64,000 bases of DNA from Staphylococcus roterodami (GTDB lineage: Bacteria; Bacillota; Bacilli; Staphylococcales; Staphylococcaceae), in NCBI GenBank assembly GCA_022493055.1, contig CP092781.1, forward strand, positions 2,728,001-2,792,000, read 5' to 3'. Shown in pieces: positions 37,607-56,036 of the stretch (its first letter is position 1; each line of letters starts with the position of its first letter). Position numbers and translations under genes: made by a program. Under the pieces are notes generated by a model. It was given only the letters and a program-made list of their open reading frames with translations, ran no database searches and was not told the origin of the DNA.

Positions 37607-39107
37607 TTAGCACCTCTCGAATTAATCTTTCCCATTTTAAAATAATATCTTGAGTCATAAATTGCTGTGCCACCTCATAAGATATTTCATGCGGCTTATT
37701 AGGACCATTTTTAAAATACTTTACAATAGCATCCGCCAGTTTTGCTACCACATTATCCACACTGTCATTATTGGAATTATACGGTACTAAGTAACCATTT
37801 TCCCCATCTCTAATAAATGTGGGATTACCATAATTAACATTCAATCCAATCATTCCTAGACCAGATCCTACCGCCTCCATTAAAGTAAGTCCAAATCCTT
37901 CACTTGTTGAAGCTGAAAGGAACAGTTCATAATTTGCATAAATTTTTTCTAAGTTCACATGACCTAGTATTCGAATGTAACTTTCTGCATGATGCGTATC
38001 AATAATTTGACGAAGACGTGTTTTCTCACTACCTTCCCCATAAATATCAAATGTCAATTCAGGCACTTCTCGCTTTGCTACAATAACCGCTTTAACAAGC
38101 CAATCAATATGTTTCTCACTTGCTAAACGAGACGCACTAATCATCGCATATGGTTTTCTTGCTGCACTAGGATAAGTTAAATTATCGATACTTCCCACAG
38201 GAATCGTATACACACGAGGATGATAGCCTTCATATTGATCAAATTGACGACACAACAAGTGATTTTGAATATCTGTAGCTGTAATAAAAAAGTCGATATA
38301 CTTGGCTTTTGAAAATTGGTACTCATAATAATTATTCCATAGTATATGCTGCTCACTTATCATGTTATTGCTATAATGATCCGCATGAATTACAACACCA
38401 ACTTTACTCTCTCCTTTATGTTGCATGACTGCTTGACCAATGTTTGATGCTCTATCAAGTATAACGATATCATTGCGTGTTAAATTCAAATGCTGTAAGA
38501 AGTATGCGATAAATTCATCTTTGTTATATAAAATAGCATCTTCAAAAACATATACGCGGTTATCGCCATCAATATATTCGTTATAAGCTATAGATCCATC
38601 TTCATTATAAAATTGACGCATATATAGTTTCGCTTTATTTTCAGCAGGCGCATAATACTCAGAAAATACTCGGGTATAATTATAAAAATCTTTACGTACA
38701 AGCATACTATTAATAACAAATTCTGCACGATCAACAATATCTTTTTGTTCATTCTGCAAATAACATGTAACAAAGGATGCATTTCCATTAAAATACAAAC
38801 GTACTGTTTTACCTTTGCGTTCTCTGCGACTAGTCTCGTGTCCAAAATCGTTTTCAATATCGTCTATTGTATATGTCGTAGGCGCAATTGGAATATCACT
38901 AAAAAACTGATACAACCATATCACTTCATGATCTTTAAAACCGATGTTATGTGTTAATGTTTGTATATTTTCAGATTGTATAAAATCTAAAAATATGAAT
39001 TTCGTTTGCTCATTCGTATGCCTCAATAATTTTGCACGATAAGCTTGTGCATATTCAACGCCACTACTTGCCCATCCTATACCGAAGTTTATATTATATA
39101 TCGTCAT
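37599..39107 (-). CDS. gtfA: Accessory Sec O-GlcNAc transferase GtfA
   Basis: GT4-family transferase, 502 aa, adding GlcNAc to Ser/Thr residues of SraP before export. N-terminal MTIYNINFGIGWASSGVEYAQAYR holds the glycine-rich nucleotide-sugar loop; an extended acceptor domain lies at about 60-200; the C-terminal domain has ISASRLASEKHIDWL and the EX7E motif inside SEGFGLTLMEAVGSG. GGGG lies six bases before ATG 39107; the ATG two codons earlier is directly against it. It is 17 bp after secA2 and overlaps gtfB. Confidence 0.92.
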   Translation of the reverse strand: MTIYNINFGIGWASSGVEYAQAYRAKLLRHTNEQTKFIFLDFIQSENIQTLTHNIGFKDHEVIWLYQFFSDIPIAPTTYTIDDIENDFGHETSRRERKGKTVRLYFNGNASFVTCYLQNEQKDIVDRAEFVINSMLVRKDFYNYTRVFSEYYAPAENKAKLYMRQFYNEDGSIAYNEYIDGDNRVYVFEDAILYNKDEFIAYFLQHLNLTRNDIVILDRASNIGQAVMQHKGESKVGVVIHADHYSNNMISEQHILWNNYYEYQFSKAKYIDFFITATDIQNHLLCRQFDQYEGYHPRVYTIPVGSIDNLTYPSAARKPYAMISASRLASEKHIDWLVKAVIVAKREVPELTFDIYGEGSEKTRLRQIIDTHHAESYIRILGHVNLEKIYANYELFLSASTSEGFGLTLMEAVGSGLGMIGLNVNYGNPTFIRDGENGYLVPYNSNNDSVDNVVAKLADAIVKYFKNGPNKPHEISYEVAQQFMTQDIILKWERLIREVLND

Positions 39108-39124
39108 GCGCATCCCCTTTTCAT

Positions 39125-41515
39125 TTATGGAAAATGTATAACCGGCATACCTTCTTTATCAAATGTAATCATACTTTGACAAATATTTTTTACCATTCGT
39201 TTTTTTATATTTCGTGTCATTACTTCAAATGAATCTAACGCTACACGGTGATACTCAAATATCGCATTACGTTGACCATTTTGTCGTTGATTAACACTTG
39301 CTTTTAATTGTTGTAAATAATCAACTTGCTCCAACCAACATGAATCAATTGCTTTTAAAAATACCTTTTGTACGAAAATATTATAATAGTATGTACTTTG
39401 CATATTGTTACGATTCAAAGCCACCTGCGTCTGAAATTGTTCCAATAAAAACGTTACGACTGCTTCCTTATCTTTAAAATTAACATAAGACATATCTTTG
39501 TTAAATTGGAAACTTAAATTTTGATAAATATAATCGACCACTTTTTCTTTAGTTAAAGTCTTCTCTTCATATACAAACATGTCAAACACTTCTTTAGCTA
39601 GCTTAATAAAATCTCTATTTTCCGCATCATTAATAGCTAAAATCCGATTACGTTCTTCATATACAATATCTCGTTGAATGCTTATACTTTTTTCAAATTC
39701 ATTTGCCATCTCTCGTGCTTTAACACCTTGCTCTTCTGAAACACGCTGTGCTTTAACTACAATTTGCTTCACTTTTCGATTAAATAAGCGACTTTGTGAT
39801 AATTGCTGTGGTTCCAATGCATACAATTTATTGTTTTCTGCTAACTGACTATCACTCCATCTTTTAACTAAATAATCATCTAAAGAAATATAAATGCATG
39901 ATGATCCTGGATCCCCTTGTCTGCCAGAGCGACCTCGCAACTGTCTATCTACACGGCTATTTTCCATATGCTCATGAATGATAACAGCTAGTCCACCTAA
40001 AGCTTCTACACCTTCACCAAGTTTAATGTCTGTACCTCTTCCAGCCATACTTGTTGCCACAGTCACTGCACCAATTTGTCCTGCTTCAGCAATCATTTGC
40101 GCTTCTTTTGCTACATTTTGAGCAATTAATAAGTTATTCGGAATATCCATTTGGAAAAATACTCTTGAAAAGTATTCTGCAGCTTCTGCAGTTCTCGTTA
40201 TGAGTAAAACAGGTCTCCCTGTCTCATGTAATTCAATGATATGACTGATCATGGCGTCATTTTTTTCATCAACAGAGCGAAATACCTTATCTGGTTCATC
40301 GATGCGTCGAATAGGTTTGTCAGTCGGCACTTGTACAACAATTTTAGAGTATAAATCAAAAAATTCTGATTCCCCTAATTTACCTGTTGCTGTCATACCA
40401 GAAAATGACTCAAAAAGTTTAAATAAATTTTGAAAAGTAATCGTTGCCATGACACTTTTATCGGTAGAAGTTGTCATGCCTTCCTTTGCTTCAATCGCTT
40501 GATGAAGCCCAGCTTGTAATTTAGTACCCGGCAACATGCGCCCTGTAATACGGTCAATCAAAATAATGTCACCATTATAAACAAAATAATCGACATTAGA
40601 CTCAAATAAATATTGTGCACGTAAAGCAAGATTAATATTGCGTACTAAAGCCATTGCCCTTTCACTATATAAATCCTCAACATTAAAATACGACTGCGCC
40701 GCTTCAATCCCATGGTCTAAGAGCCAAATTTCTTTTTTATTTTTCTTCATTTTAAAATGTTCATCTTCAGCTAATGTATCTACAAATTCTTTAACAATGT
40801 GAAATAAATTCGATTGAACTCTCGGTGCACCGGAAATAACTAATGGTGTTTGCGCAGCATCTAAAATAATCGAATCAACTTCATCAATAATACCGTAATT
40901 CAACTGTGGCAAAAATTTGCCTTCCGTACTATCTGCCAAATTGTCGATTAAATAGTCAAATCCGAGGCGTCCATTCGTTGTATATATAATGTCATGTTCA
41001 TATATATTACGTTTTTCCCCTTTTTGATACTCATAATCCACAATATCAACGAAACCTAACGAAGCTGTTAGACCTAACCATTCATATAGAGGCTTCATTT
41101 CTTCAAAATCACGTTTTGCTAAATAATCATTTGTAGTAATTAAATATGTACCTTTTCCGGAAAGAGCATTTAAATATAAGGGCATTGTTGCCGTTAGTGT
41201 TTTACCTTCTCCTGTTTGCATCTCTGCAATGTTACCTTCGTGTAAAACAATTGCGCCAATCAGCTGCACTTCCTTTGGGTACATACCTAACACTCTTCTA
41301 CTTGCTTCACGAGCCACCGCGTATGCTTCAGGTAATAATGTATCTAATGTATCTACACCTGATGCCAAACGTTCTTTAAATTCTATCGTTTTTTGCCTTA
41401 GCGCTTCATCAGAATATAACTTCATTTCATTACTCCATGCATTGATGCGCTTTACTATTTTTTGAATCGAATTTAGTCTTAATGCATTTATCGTAACATC
41501 TAATTTATGTTTCAT
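39125..41515 (-). CDS. secA2: Accessory Sec ATPase SecA2
   Basis: Motor ATPase for export of the glycosylated adhesin. 796 aa from [10 protein letters not shown], matching the S. aureus length as I remember it; GGGGA lies six bases upstream, whereas the frame five codons longer does not have a site. Walker A in [13 protein letters not shown] near residue 100, DEVD in [12 protein letters not shown], and the helicase motifs [14 protein letters not shown] and [17 protein letters not shown]. It lacks the C-terminal Cys/His zinc tail of housekeeping SecA, as SecA2 proteins do. Start overlaps the asp3 stop by 11 bp. Confidence 0.94.
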   Translation of the reverse strand: MKHKLDVTINALRLNSIQKIVKRINAWSNEMKLYSDEALRQKTIEFKERLASGVDTLDTLLPEAYAVAREASRRVLGMYPKEVQLIGAIVLHEGNIAEMQTGEGKTLTATMPLYLNALSGKGTYLITTNDYLAKRDFEEMKPLYEWLGLTASLGFVDIVDYEYQKGEKRNIYEHDIIYTTNGRLGFDYLIDNLADSTEGKFLPQLNYGIIDEVDSIILDAAQTPLVISGAPRVQSNLFHIVKEFVDTLAEDEHFKMKKNKKEIWLLDHGIEAAQSYFNVEDLYSERAMALVRNINLALRAQYLFESNVDYFVYNGDIILIDRITGRMLPGTKLQAGLHQAIEAKEGMTTSTDKSVMATITFQNLFKLFESFSGMTATGKLGESEFFDLYSKIVVQVPTDKPIRRIDEPDKVFRSVDEKNDAMISHIIELHETGRPVLLITRTAEAAEYFSRVFFQMDIPNNLLIAQNVAKEAQMIAEAGQIGAVTVATSMAGRGTDIKLGEGVEALGGLAVIIHEHMENSRVDRQLRGRSGRQGDPGSSCIYISLDDYLVKRWSDSQLAENNKLYALEPQQLSQSRLFNRKVKQIVVKAQRVSEEQGVKAREMANEFEKSISIQRDIVYEERNRILAINDAENRDFIKLAKEVFDMFVYEEKTLTKEKVVDYIYQNLSFQFNKDMSYVNFKDKEAVVTFLLEQFQTQVALNRNNMQSTYYYNIFVQKVFLKAIDSCWLEQVDYLQQLKASVNQRQNGQRNAIFEYHRVALDSFEVMTRNIKKRMVKNICQSMITFDKEGMPVIHFP

Positions 41516-42464
41516 GAGCTTCCCCACCATTCAGTTTCGATACATCTAAATATGTTAAAAATCGCACTGGATTCATTAAACGTGACATATAACTCAAATG
41601 CACATCATCAGCTTCTTTAAAATAAACCAACTCATTAACGTCATTTGATTCATTATTTCCTAGGACATGATTATTAAGCCATGTTTTCATATCTTCATCT
41701 TCATGACTCGTCCGATACAACTTACATTGCAATTTTTTTGATAAGTTTGTCGCAAAAACATTCGACTTTGGTCCATGACTAATAATATTTATTGTCTTAT
41801 ATTCATTGTGATTACGAAGTTCGTGATACAACTGTTTAATATTCATTTCAATCTCATTATCCATCCAATAGTCAACGACCCACACGTAATCAAATGCTTT
41901 CAAAAAATCATTTGTTACTGTTGGATACGTATCCGACGGTTCTGTAATAATGACATTCAGTATTTCATTGTCCCCTTGTACATTTCTTATCTTTTTAATC
42001 TGCATACCTTTATTTTCCAAATCAGCTTGATGCGTGATTTCCGTGATTGTTAAACTTCTAAAAGTAAGTGCTGTAGACGCGGCATTCATCATTTTAATTT
42101 TATACGCATAGGCTTCTTCAGGATATTGCATCGTAATCTCTCTTGACTTAACAATTTCAGTACTTAATTTCGTTCCATTTTTATTATAGAAAATGATAAT
42201 AAAATATACAGAATGACTAGGTGTTGCATCAAAGTCGAAGTGTATGTGATAACGTTGGCCTCTACGTAATATTGGCAAGCTTGGCGCACTTTTATATTTC
42301 GAAAATTGCTTTAACATCAACCACTCATGAATAGGTAGCCCTGAAGGCATTAAAGGGTTAACGAAAGTCACTTCACCATTAGAGAATGACACTTTTGAAC
42401 CATACATAAATGTTGTTTGTGAAATGTAATTCCATGTCACCTTAAATGTTTTATTTTTTAACAT
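41505..42464 (-). CDS. asp3: Accessory Sec protein Asp3
   Basis: 319 aa from ATG 42464 (GGGAGAGG upstream, [12 protein letters not shown]). The frame 27 codons longer overlaps asp2 and has no ribosome site. Asp1, Asp2 and Asp3 form a cytoplasmic complex with SecA2; Asp3 binds the adhesin and links it to the export motor. The N-terminal half resembles a carbohydrate-binding beta-sandwich ([14 protein letters not shown]). The C-terminal part (about 170-319) is a lower-identity extension with a hydrolase-like look ([13 protein letters not shown]). Overlaps asp2 by 14 bp and secA2 by 11 bp. Confidence 0.9.
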   Translation of the reverse strand: MLKNKTFKVTWNYISQTTFMYGSKVSFSNGEVTFVNPLMPSGLPIHEWLMLKQFSKYKSAPSLPILRRGQRYHIHFDFDATPSHSVYFIIIFYNKNGTKLSTEIVKSREITMQYPEEAYAYKIKMMNAASTALTFRSLTITEITHQADLENKGMQIKKIRNVQGDNEILNVIITEPSDTYPTVTNDFLKAFDYVWVVDYWMDNEIEMNIKQLYHELRNHNEYKTINIISHGPKSNVFATNLSKKLQCKLYRTSHEDEDMKTWLNNHVLGNNESNDVNELVYFKEADDVHLSYMSRLMNPVRFLTYLDVSKLNGGEAHET

Positions 42465-44010
42465 ATTGACCTCTCCCAAACTTATCTTCCAAAATAATGT
42501 TATAAAAATTAACAAACCAATTTGCAATCGTCGGAGAATCATCATTATGTCTCCCTGGTATACTACGACTCATCACTCGTGCTTGGTGTTCTGTTAATAT
42601 AGGCAATAAATCTTGAAAAGCATGTGGATCATAGTCATCATGTTGCATATATGCTATCGCAAATATAGTGTTTGACAATGATTTCTCTTGAAATGTTTGC
42701 CAGAATTTTTGATTTAACGCTTGAATAGACGCCCGTGAAGTGTCTCCTTCATTAGATACTAAAACGTCTAGCGCTGTACCAAATTCTTCCGGTCTCAGTA
42801 ACCGCATGTGATCTGCAATTGTTCCAATATTAACTAGTGGTTTCCCGACTATAATTGCTTGCGGATCTAACTGGGCGCCATAGTACAAAGCACCAAATGA
42901 ACCCATAGACAACCCGGATAATATCAGTTCATGTGAATTAAAGTTGAGTTTTTCTAAAGTTTGTTTAATGACATTTACAATACCTTTTTCATATTTAGGC
43001 GATCCAATATAAAAACTACCGCCTTCAATTCTAGGGTCACCAATAAGTAAAAAAGGCGCACCCATACGTTTCATCATGTAGTATCCTTCGAAACCTTCTG
43101 CTGTACGATAGCCACTAAAATATACATTTAATGGTGGCTTCATATCACCCGGATGGAAATAATATATAAATTCTTGTCTTTGATCATCGACAAAGCGTTC
43201 TCCACCTAATAAAAACTCGCCCATATCTAACCTAGACCACCGTTTATGTATAGGTCCTAAATTCACCGTTCCACTTCCACGAGCTTTAACGGTCACACTT
43301 ATATATGCATCAAATGGTTTCGACGGTATCTCTAAAGGAATGTCTAATTCATCATTATTCAACACAATTTGTTCAACTAAACTTCCAGCTGCACCTGTTT
43401 GGATCAACCTAAACGTATATTGCAGCTCAACACTGCCTTCAATATCAAATTCCGGCCATATTTGAATCACTTTTTCTTTATCATAAACGAGGTTATTTTG
43501 CCATGAGGCGATAGGTTTCAACGCATCTCCAAAATTCCCCGATAATGTAAGTGCAGAATTGCCCTGATAGACAATATCTCCTTTAAAGTTCGGGTGCACA
43601 AGCGCAAGTTTAGGAGAAATCTTATCTCCATACTGCCCCGAAAAGCAGACCGCTTCTAATTTATTATTTCGATCTTGAATATCGTAATAATGTAATGGTT
43701 GTATAAAGAACTTTTTAACTATTTGATCTTGTTCAAAATTATGTGTCCAAAATGCTTCGTCAACATACGTGTTGTATGGTTCACTTATCATTTGTAACAT
43801 CTGCATTAATGCCTTCGAGTATGGTGCTTGAATATAAATAAAATCAAAATGCCCTTCAGATTCAACAATCGCCTCAATTGCTTCTACATAACCACTATCA
43901 AACTCAAACAGTCCAACATCAAAGTAGTCCCAACTTACACCTTTTTTATTTTGGAAAATAGACTCTAAATCGTCTCCACCAATTTGTAATACTTTAAATT
44001 TACGTGGCAT
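42451..44010 (-). CDS. asp2: Accessory Sec protein Asp2 (acetyltransferase-like)
   Basis: 519 aa from ATG 44010 (AGAAGGTG upstream, MPRKFKVLQI). Asp2 has an alpha/beta-hydrolase domain and acts as an O-acetyltransferase on GlcNAc of the exported adhesin in streptococci. The nucleophile elbow LSGLSMGSFGALYYG (GLSMG, Ser near residue 362) is intact, and a late HDDYDPHAF and GRHNDDSP are candidates for Asp/His of the triad. It overlaps asp1 by 11 bp and asp3 by 14 bp. Confidence 0.92.
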   Translation of the reverse strand: MPRKFKVLQIGGDDLESIFQNKKGVSWDYFDVGLFEFDSGYVEAIEAIVESEGHFDFIYIQAPYSKALMQMLQMISEPYNTYVDEAFWTHNFEQDQIVKKFFIQPLHYYDIQDRNNKLEAVCFSGQYGDKISPKLALVHPNFKGDIVYQGNSALTLSGNFGDALKPIASWQNNLVYDKEKVIQIWPEFDIEGSVELQYTFRLIQTGAAGSLVEQIVLNNDELDIPLEIPSKPFDAYISVTVKARGSGTVNLGPIHKRWSRLDMGEFLLGGERFVDDQRQEFIYYFHPGDMKPPLNVYFSGYRTAEGFEGYYMMKRMGAPFLLIGDPRIEGGSFYIGSPKYEKGIVNVIKQTLEKLNFNSHELILSGLSMGSFGALYYGAQLDPQAIIVGKPLVNIGTIADHMRLLRPEEFGTALDVLVSNEGDTSRASIQALNQKFWQTFQEKSLSNTIFAIAYMQHDDYDPHAFQDLLPILTEHQARVMSRSIPGRHNDDSPTIANWFVNFYNIILEDKFGRGQYVKK

Positions 44011-45553
44011 CTTTTTCACCTTCTATTAATTCATCGAGCTGACGAATAATATTGTTAGATGCATATGCATCTATTAATTTTAAAGAATAGGCATAAGCAT
44101 AGTTCCAATTTTTCAAGTAACCTAAATAATAATTTAACGCTTCACTTAGTTGGTGAGACGTTTCAATGATACGCCCGTTATCATAGTCAGAAACATAATC
44201 CGTTGATTGACTATTAATTTGTGGAATTGCAGCACTAATCGCACTGATTTGTAAATATAAATCTGGTTCTTCAGACATATCGATAATTATTCGTAATGTA
44301 CGCATTGCTTCAACGACATCATGTTCAGCAAATATCGTCTTAATGGTAATGACATCGTCCTGATCTTCAGTTGTCATTAATGCAGAAACATTCACATCTT
44401 CTTCTTTTTTAGCATGATGTGCCTCATTCACTGATGCCATACACGTACGTAACCATTGCGGTATATTATTTTGATGCCGTGTAAGTAAAATTAAACGGTA
44501 TTGATCTTCACGCTCAATATAATCAACGAGACATTCCATTAATTGTTTTAAGTTAGCCTCAGTCATACCATCTATCCAAACGCCAATAAATGTTTCCATT
44601 AATTGACTGCTAATGTTAGGCGATTGTCTTGTTTCAAAAGGAGTAATTCGAATCATGTTATCCTGTCGAGCAAGTTTTTGTTGATGTTGGAATAATGCAC
44701 GTTCTAGTTGCAAGCTATCAACAATAAAATGAGCACCTTTCACGATTGACTGATACTCGTCAGAAGACACCGTTTCATTTCTATTTTTAAAAAATGAATA
44801 GCTAAGTGCTTGTGCTGGAATATTCTTAGCAATGAACTGATTATGTCTAGTGTCTGAAGCTACAATTACATGATCATCTGAGTGAATCGTTCTCGTGATC
44901 ATCTCTTGAAATTTCTCTTCAATTATTTCAGCCATACTGTTATATTGTGTCTGGTGATAATCATGTTGATACCTTTCTGAAACAGAGACTCGTCCACCTT
45001 TTAAATCTTCACAAAGTACACAATCACCATCTATCGTTAAATATTCTTGATATGTGGCCTCTCCATCTTTATCAAAATAACGTATTGCCGACAAATAACC
45101 CCTATCATCAAATATATAACGTCGCTGTAATTGTCCATTTTCAAATTCCTCAAACCAAATCGAATACCCTTCCTGACTAAAATAAATATTTGTAAAGGTT
45201 TGATCACTCGTTACACATTTAAGTAAGTACGGTGTGTAAACAAATTCCACATCATCGGGCCATTTTAGGTGATGATAATTAATTGCTTGTGGTGCATGAT
45301 GACTAAATCCTTGAATTTCATCGAATACTGACCCATACTTTGTCTCATATAAATCGTACCGGTGTAAAAATGTTCTTAAATTCGGTGCATGGTTTAAAAC
45401 GATAAGATGATAGTCTAATTCATTTTCCAAGTGCATGCCCATCAAACTAATCATGTCATCAAACTCTGTCTTTTTTTGCATTTGATAATACGGTACTGTT
45501 GTATCTTGCCACCATTGTTGGTCATCATACCAAGCTGGGATGAAATATTTCAT
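44000..45553 (-). CDS. asp1: Accessory Sec protein Asp1
   Basis: 517 aa, cytosolic partner of Asp2/Asp3 and SecA2, with a GT-B-like fold without catalytic motifs. Opens MKYFIPAWYDDQQWW, the usual Asp1 start. AAGGAGG stands five bases before ATG. It follows secY2 by 10 bp and overlaps asp2 by 11 bp. The fold suggests a glycan-binding role rather than a transferase. Confidence 0.9.
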   Translation of the reverse strand: MKYFIPAWYDDQQWWQDTTVPYYQMQKKTEFDDMISLMGMHLENELDYHLIVLNHAPNLRTFLHRYDLYETKYGSVFDEIQGFSHHAPQAINYHHLKWPDDVEFVYTPYLLKCVTSDQTFTNIYFSQEGYSIWFEEFENGQLQRRYIFDDRGYLSAIRYFDKDGEATYQEYLTIDGDCVLCEDLKGGRVSVSERYQHDYHQTQYNSMAEIIEEKFQEMITRTIHSDDHVIVASDTRHNQFIAKNIPAQALSYSFFKNRNETVSSDEYQSIVKGAHFIVDSLQLERALFQHQQKLARQDNMIRITPFETRQSPNISSQLMETFIGVWIDGMTEANLKQLMECLVDYIEREDQYRLILLTRHQNNIPQWLRTCMASVNEAHHAKKEEDVNVSALMTTEDQDDVITIKTIFAEHDVVEAMRTLRIIIDMSEEPDLYLQISAISAAIPQINSQSTDYVSDYDNGRIIETSHQLSEALNYYLGYLKNWNYAYAYSLKLIDAYASNNIIRQLDELIEGEKDAT

Positions 45554-45563
45554 AATTACCTCC

Positions 45564-46775
45564 TTACCAATATTGATTCAAAAACGACTTATATTTATCA
45601 AAATATAAATAGGTACGAATTGTTTCTGCAATATTAATGCTGATATAAATTAATACAATCAGTTGCACTGCAAAATAAATTTCTGTAGATAAATGTGGTA
45701 CAAGTAACGTGCAATAAAGTGGTATACCGATAATAACTGTAACTAATGCAGAACCAAACCAGCACATGCGTCGAGCATTACGGTTTAAATAACGTTCAGT
45801 ATCTTTACCAGGCTTTACTGTTAAGAAATAATTTCCACTTTTCAAAAAATCTTTTGCTTTTTGTTTAGTATTTATTAAAAATCTTGATAAAAAGTACCCT
45901 AACATTAACTGGATGATTAAATAAATCGAAATACCGATTGCGCTATCAAATGTCAGCATCTGTAGATCATCAGATATATCATCATTAAATATAGATAAGA
46001 TAAAATGTATGCCACTTTTTAAGAAAACAAATACTGAAATACTCATCATTAAAGTAATACTACCTGCAGGATTTACTTTCCAAGACAAGTACGATTTCAT
46101 ATTTGTTGCTGACACATTCATTAAATCAATGTAAGGTAATCTAACTTCAACTAATTCAATAAATAATAAAATAATTAATGTGATGATCACGAGAATTAAT
46201 AATAATGTGATGATTAAATGGCCTGCATCGATATGTTCAAACCTTTGATGCATCATTGATTTAATAATACTAACCATCACAATAGGCATCGGACCTGCAA
46301 TGCCATAGCGACTATTTTTATCAGCTAGCCAAACAAGTAACATCGTTCCGGTAATCAAAATTAATATCATCAAATAAATGTTTTCATGATGTACACGATC
46401 TTTCATAACGTATTCATGGATTACAAAATAACTTTGAATCACACTTAAAATTAAAGTTAAAATGCGTTCCTTATAATGTTTCTCTAAACGAGTTTGTTTC
46501 ATATACTTATCCATGTTTCTATATGAAATAAGCATCAATATAATCATTGATGTTAGCCATGGTCCTAAACCGAGCGTGAAAATATTCAATGTATTAACGT
46601 CGCCACCCATATTAGAAATTGCTATCTTAAAAAACGACTCATGTTTTACCTGCATATCGCCATATGAAACAATCGAAATATTTGTGCCTAAAATATATAT
46701 AAACAAGATAAAACATGTGTAAAGCATACGTTTGTATACAATTTTATATTCATATTGTTGTAAAAGTTTTATCAT
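45564..46775 (-). CDS. secY2: Accessory Sec channel SecY2
   Basis: 403-aa membrane channel, ten predicted helices, for SRR adhesin export. The start [11 protein letters not shown] is preceded by AAGAGGTG; the frame seven codons longer has no site. Segments [13 protein letters not shown] and [15 protein letters not shown] mark SecY homology. The cytoplasmic loops are shorter than in SecY, typical for SecY2. First gene after sraP, with a terminator-like hairpin between them. Confidence 0.92.
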   Translation of the reverse strand: MIKLLQQYEYKIVYKRMLYTCFILFIYILGTNISIVSYGDMQVKHESFFKIAISNMGGDVNTLNIFTLGLGPWLTSMIILMLISYRNMDKYMKQTRLEKHYKERILTLILSVIQSYFVIHEYVMKDRVHHENIYLMILILITGTMLLVWLADKNSRYGIAGPMPIVMVSIIKSMMHQRFEHIDAGHLIITLLLILVIITLIILLFIELVEVRLPYIDLMNVSATNMKSYLSWKVNPAGSITLMMSISVFVFLKSGIHFILSIFNDDISDDLQMLTFDSAIGISIYLIIQLMLGYFLSRFLINTKQKAKDFLKSGNYFLTVKPGKDTERYLNRNARRMCWFGSALVTVIIGIPLYCTLLVPHLSTEIYFAVQLIVLIYISINIAETIRTYLYFDKYKSFLNQYW

Positions 46776-46802
46776 GTTACACCTCTTCAATTTCAAAGCA
46801 TT

Positions 46803-46881
46803 AAAAAGACTAAGGATTCATCACTAATAATTGAAAATCCTATATCGATTTTTCTAGTGATTGGTGCCTCAGTCTTTTTAA
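46803..46881 (-). terminator. Terminator or attenuator between sraP and secY2
   Basis: On the minus strand AAAAAGACTGAGG pairs with TCCTTAGTCTTTTT, with an inner ATCACTA/TTAGTGAT stem. T-rich end. It should end most sraP transcripts, with partial readthrough into secY2, giving more adhesin mRNA than export machinery mRNA. Confidence 0.75.
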
Positions 46882-46903
46882 TTTTGTTATCTATACGCTC
46901 TAA

Positions 46904-53543
<6,640 letters not shown>

Positions 53544-54019
53544 GTAATAACTCCTTGTATCATCTTATATTCATTAGACTATAATATATGTCACTATTCA
53601 ATTTAATACAACTCTTTTTTGATACAAAAATACTCATTTTGTTAAAATTTGTAAAAATTCATTTTTATTTGCCTAAATGGAATCGTTTTCATATTTTTAA
53701 AATTACTTTTTCTCGTTTATGCGTATAATCTTTTTTATATAAATTTGGCTAATCGACTTTATGTTTAATAATTATAATTGTTTCGTTTTTAAAATAATTA
53801 TTGTATTAATATATCTATATCATCCACCTTTTATTTATAAATAGTTAATTTACAACTAAACGATAAATATTATATGCAAAATACATCTTTAATATTAAAG
53901 TAATACCAATATATTTTCAATAAACCTAGTGTAATATATGTGTAATTCTAAAAGATTCTTCTTTGAAAATATAAATACCACGACATATTGCTTTAACATT
54001 TTCATTTATAAAGCGAAAA
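53544..54019. other. AT-rich gap upstream of sraP
   Basis: No gene seen. Contains the sraP promoter and leader. Base composition is very AT-rich; no GC-rich motif or repeat noticed. Confidence 0.5.
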
Positions 54020-54060
54020 AATGCATCGCTACTAAGTTGAATGTTTAGTAACGATGCATT
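54020..54060 (-). terminator. Terminator after the flavin reductase gene
   Basis: AATGCATCGTTACTAA pairs with TTAGTAGCGATGCATT (one mismatch, minus strand) across a nine-base loop, followed by TTTTTT. It lies 26 bases past the gene's stop. Confidence 0.93.
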
Positions 54061-54085
54061 GAATTCACTAAAATGATTAAATTAC

Positions 54086-54778
54086 TTATCTCTTTTCATC
54101 TGATTGATTATCGAAATTTCTTCCTTCTAAACCTGCTAACTCTTCTTTAGAAGCTGCAGGTGCTTTCATTTCAAATATCTCATTCACTACTGTGTAATCG
54201 TAATATCCTAATCTAGCAATAGGTTTAATCGACTTAATGTCTAATTTACCATTATCAAGAATAACCTTATCGTCAATATGAACTTGGGCAACTCTTCCTA
54301 TAACAATATCTACGGTAGATACTGGATCTCCAGTTGGAATGCGAATCGTTTGAACGTACTCACATTCAAAATGTACTGGCGATTCTTTTACACGATATCC
54401 TGGAGCTTCTATACATTTTTCCTTTGTTACACCTGCAAAATTAAATTCATCCTCTTCTGGTGGCAATGCTTTCGATGATAAATTAACTGCTTCTCTTAAA
54501 TCATACGTTGCCATATTCCACACAAACCAACCTGTCTCTTCAGCATTTTTCACTGTATCTTTACGTTCGTGATCACCAAGAACGGATTGATTTGCTGCGA
54601 ACATAACCATAGGCGGATCCCAAGTTAAGTTTTGATACTGACTATAAGGCGCTAAATTATCTTTCCCATCTTTCGATACAGTAGAAATCCAACCTATCGG
54701 ACGAGGTACTGTACTACTTTTAAATGGGTCGTGCGGTAAACCATGACTTCTTACACCTTGTTTTGGCGAATAATTCAT
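54086..54778 (-). CDS. Flavin reductase-like (FMN-binding split-barrel) protein
   Basis: 230-aa member of the flavin reductase/DIM6-NTAB family, which binds FMN in a split barrel and reduces flavin or acts with a partner oxidoreductase. VPRPIGWISTVSKDG, NLAPYSQYQNL and GVTKEKCIEAPGYRVKESPVHFEC are the typical segments. Single gene, with AAGGGG before ATG. A related protein lies at 62957-63568; the two are only distantly alike and flank the lipoprotein-lipase cluster. Confidence 0.85.
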   Translation of the reverse strand: MNYSPKQGVRSHGLPHDPFKSSTVPRPIGWISTVSKDGKDNLAPYSQYQNLTWDPPMVMFAANQSVLGDHERKDTVKNAEETGWFVWNMATYDLREAVNLSSKALPPEEDEFNFAGVTKEKCIEAPGYRVKESPVHFECEYVQTIRIPTGDPVSTVDIVIGRVAQVHIDDKVILDNGKLDIKSIKPIARLGYYDYTVVNEIFEMKAPAASKEELAGLEGRNFDNQSDEKR

Positions 54779-55088
54779 ACTATCTTCACCCCTTATAAGT
54801 AATTACATTTAAGGTTACGCCCTCTTTACATAAGCGTCTAATATAAATAAACAATTTATTTATAAGTAGAAACTATATATGATGTGGTTTCTTCTCTTGT
54901 ATGCTTACTTCTCAATTTATAGAAATATGTTTATGCAATTAATATTTATGATATCTTTTGTAAATTTAATTAATTATAGTTACTTCAATCATGATTAGTT
55001 TATAATAATATTGAATAACAATATTTTGATTTTTGTATAATTTATCTAGATTCTGAAAAATAGCGCAATACAAAGGGGTTGTCTATCT
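54779..55088. other. Divergent promoter region
   Basis: 310-bp AT-rich gap between the flavin reductase gene and the first lipoprotein gene. Promoters for both must lie here. No operator palindrome recognised. No gene seen. Confidence 0.5.
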
Positions 55089-56036
55089 ATGAGAAAACTT
55101 ATGCAAATCATGCTATGCACTTCGATTATTTTAGGAGGATGTTCTTTCATACCAAAGAATCAAACAAAATCTATACCAAAAACGGTTAGCGTCAAAGATT
55201 ACGATGGTAAATATATTGGTGAACATAAAAAAAGAAATGAAGTGTTTCTTAAAAAACATAAAGATGAAGCGATCAAAAAATATAAAGACTACGTGAAAGA
55301 CACATTTGGTTATGATTGTAAAGTTAATTTAGTAGAAGCCTATACTAATAAATCTGGATTTAGTGAGAAAAGTAAAACGGATGGATTAGTAGTCGTCGGT
55401 ACTGTCAATTATGACGTTCCTTTTCAGTTTAGACTGATTTTTGTTGAGTCTGAAAATGGTATAACTATTTCAACATTTACACCTGGTCATGTAAACGAAA
55501 CATCAGCTGCCGTTTCAGCCATGATGTACAAACGTTATGAACATGAAATTGAACAAGCTCGATTAAAATTCAAATCAGAAGTTGAGAAAAATGGTTATTA
55601 TGCCATGAATGAAAAACTTCAAAAGAAGCAAGAATTCAATGGCGTTACTAAACAATTTTTGAATTTCAACACAGACAGTATCGATGATTTGGATAAGTTC
55701 AAAAAAGAATTCAAACCTATTATGCACTTAAAAGGTGATGCATTCAATCAACAGTTACAAAATTTAATTAACAAATATCCACAAATACAAAAAAACATGA
55801 ATTCTGACTTTATTGCCTATTACGATAAGAAAAGCACAAAAGTCGTTAATAAATATTCATGGGATTTACAGGTACCAACAAATGACACAATGAGAAAAAT
55901 ACCAGGATCAAAAATGATGTATTTTTACAAAGACAGTGTTTCTCCATCTGAAATTGGAGAAGATGGTAGGTTAGAAAACAGGGCTGATAAGATATCAATG
56001 GATGGTGGTAACTGGGATGAGAATAAAAAGAATTAA
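55089..56036 (+). CDS. DUF576 (Lpl/TilA-type) lipoprotein, copy 1
   Basis: 315-aa tandem lipoprotein. Lipobox ILGGC with Cys18, then mature domain with the family signature KDYDGKYIGEHKKRNEVFL and CKVNLVEAY. Anchored to the outer face of the membrane. Members of this family (Lpl) stimulate TLR2 and host cell invasion, and some (TilA) block the T7-secreted lipase TslA. Copy 1 opens MRKLMQIM while the others open MRKVTxFV, and its C-terminal part matches copy 5 best. Ribosome site AAAGGGG. First of five in tandem. Confidence 0.9.
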   Translation: MRKLMQIMLCTSIILGGCSFIPKNQTKSIPKTVSVKDYDGKYIGEHKKRNEVFLKKHKDEAIKKYKDYVKDTFGYDCKVNLVEAYTNKSGFSEKSKTDGLVVVGTVNYDVPFQFRLIFVESENGITISTFTPGHVNETSAAVSAMMYKRYEHEIEQARLKFKSEVEKNGYYAMNEKLQKKQEFNGVTKQFLNFNTDSIDDLDKFKKEFKPIMHLKGDAFNQQLQNLINKYPQIQKNMNSDFIAYYDKKSTKVVNKYSWDLQVPTNDTMRKIPGSKMMYFYKDSVSPSEIGEDGRLENRADKISMDGGNWDENKKN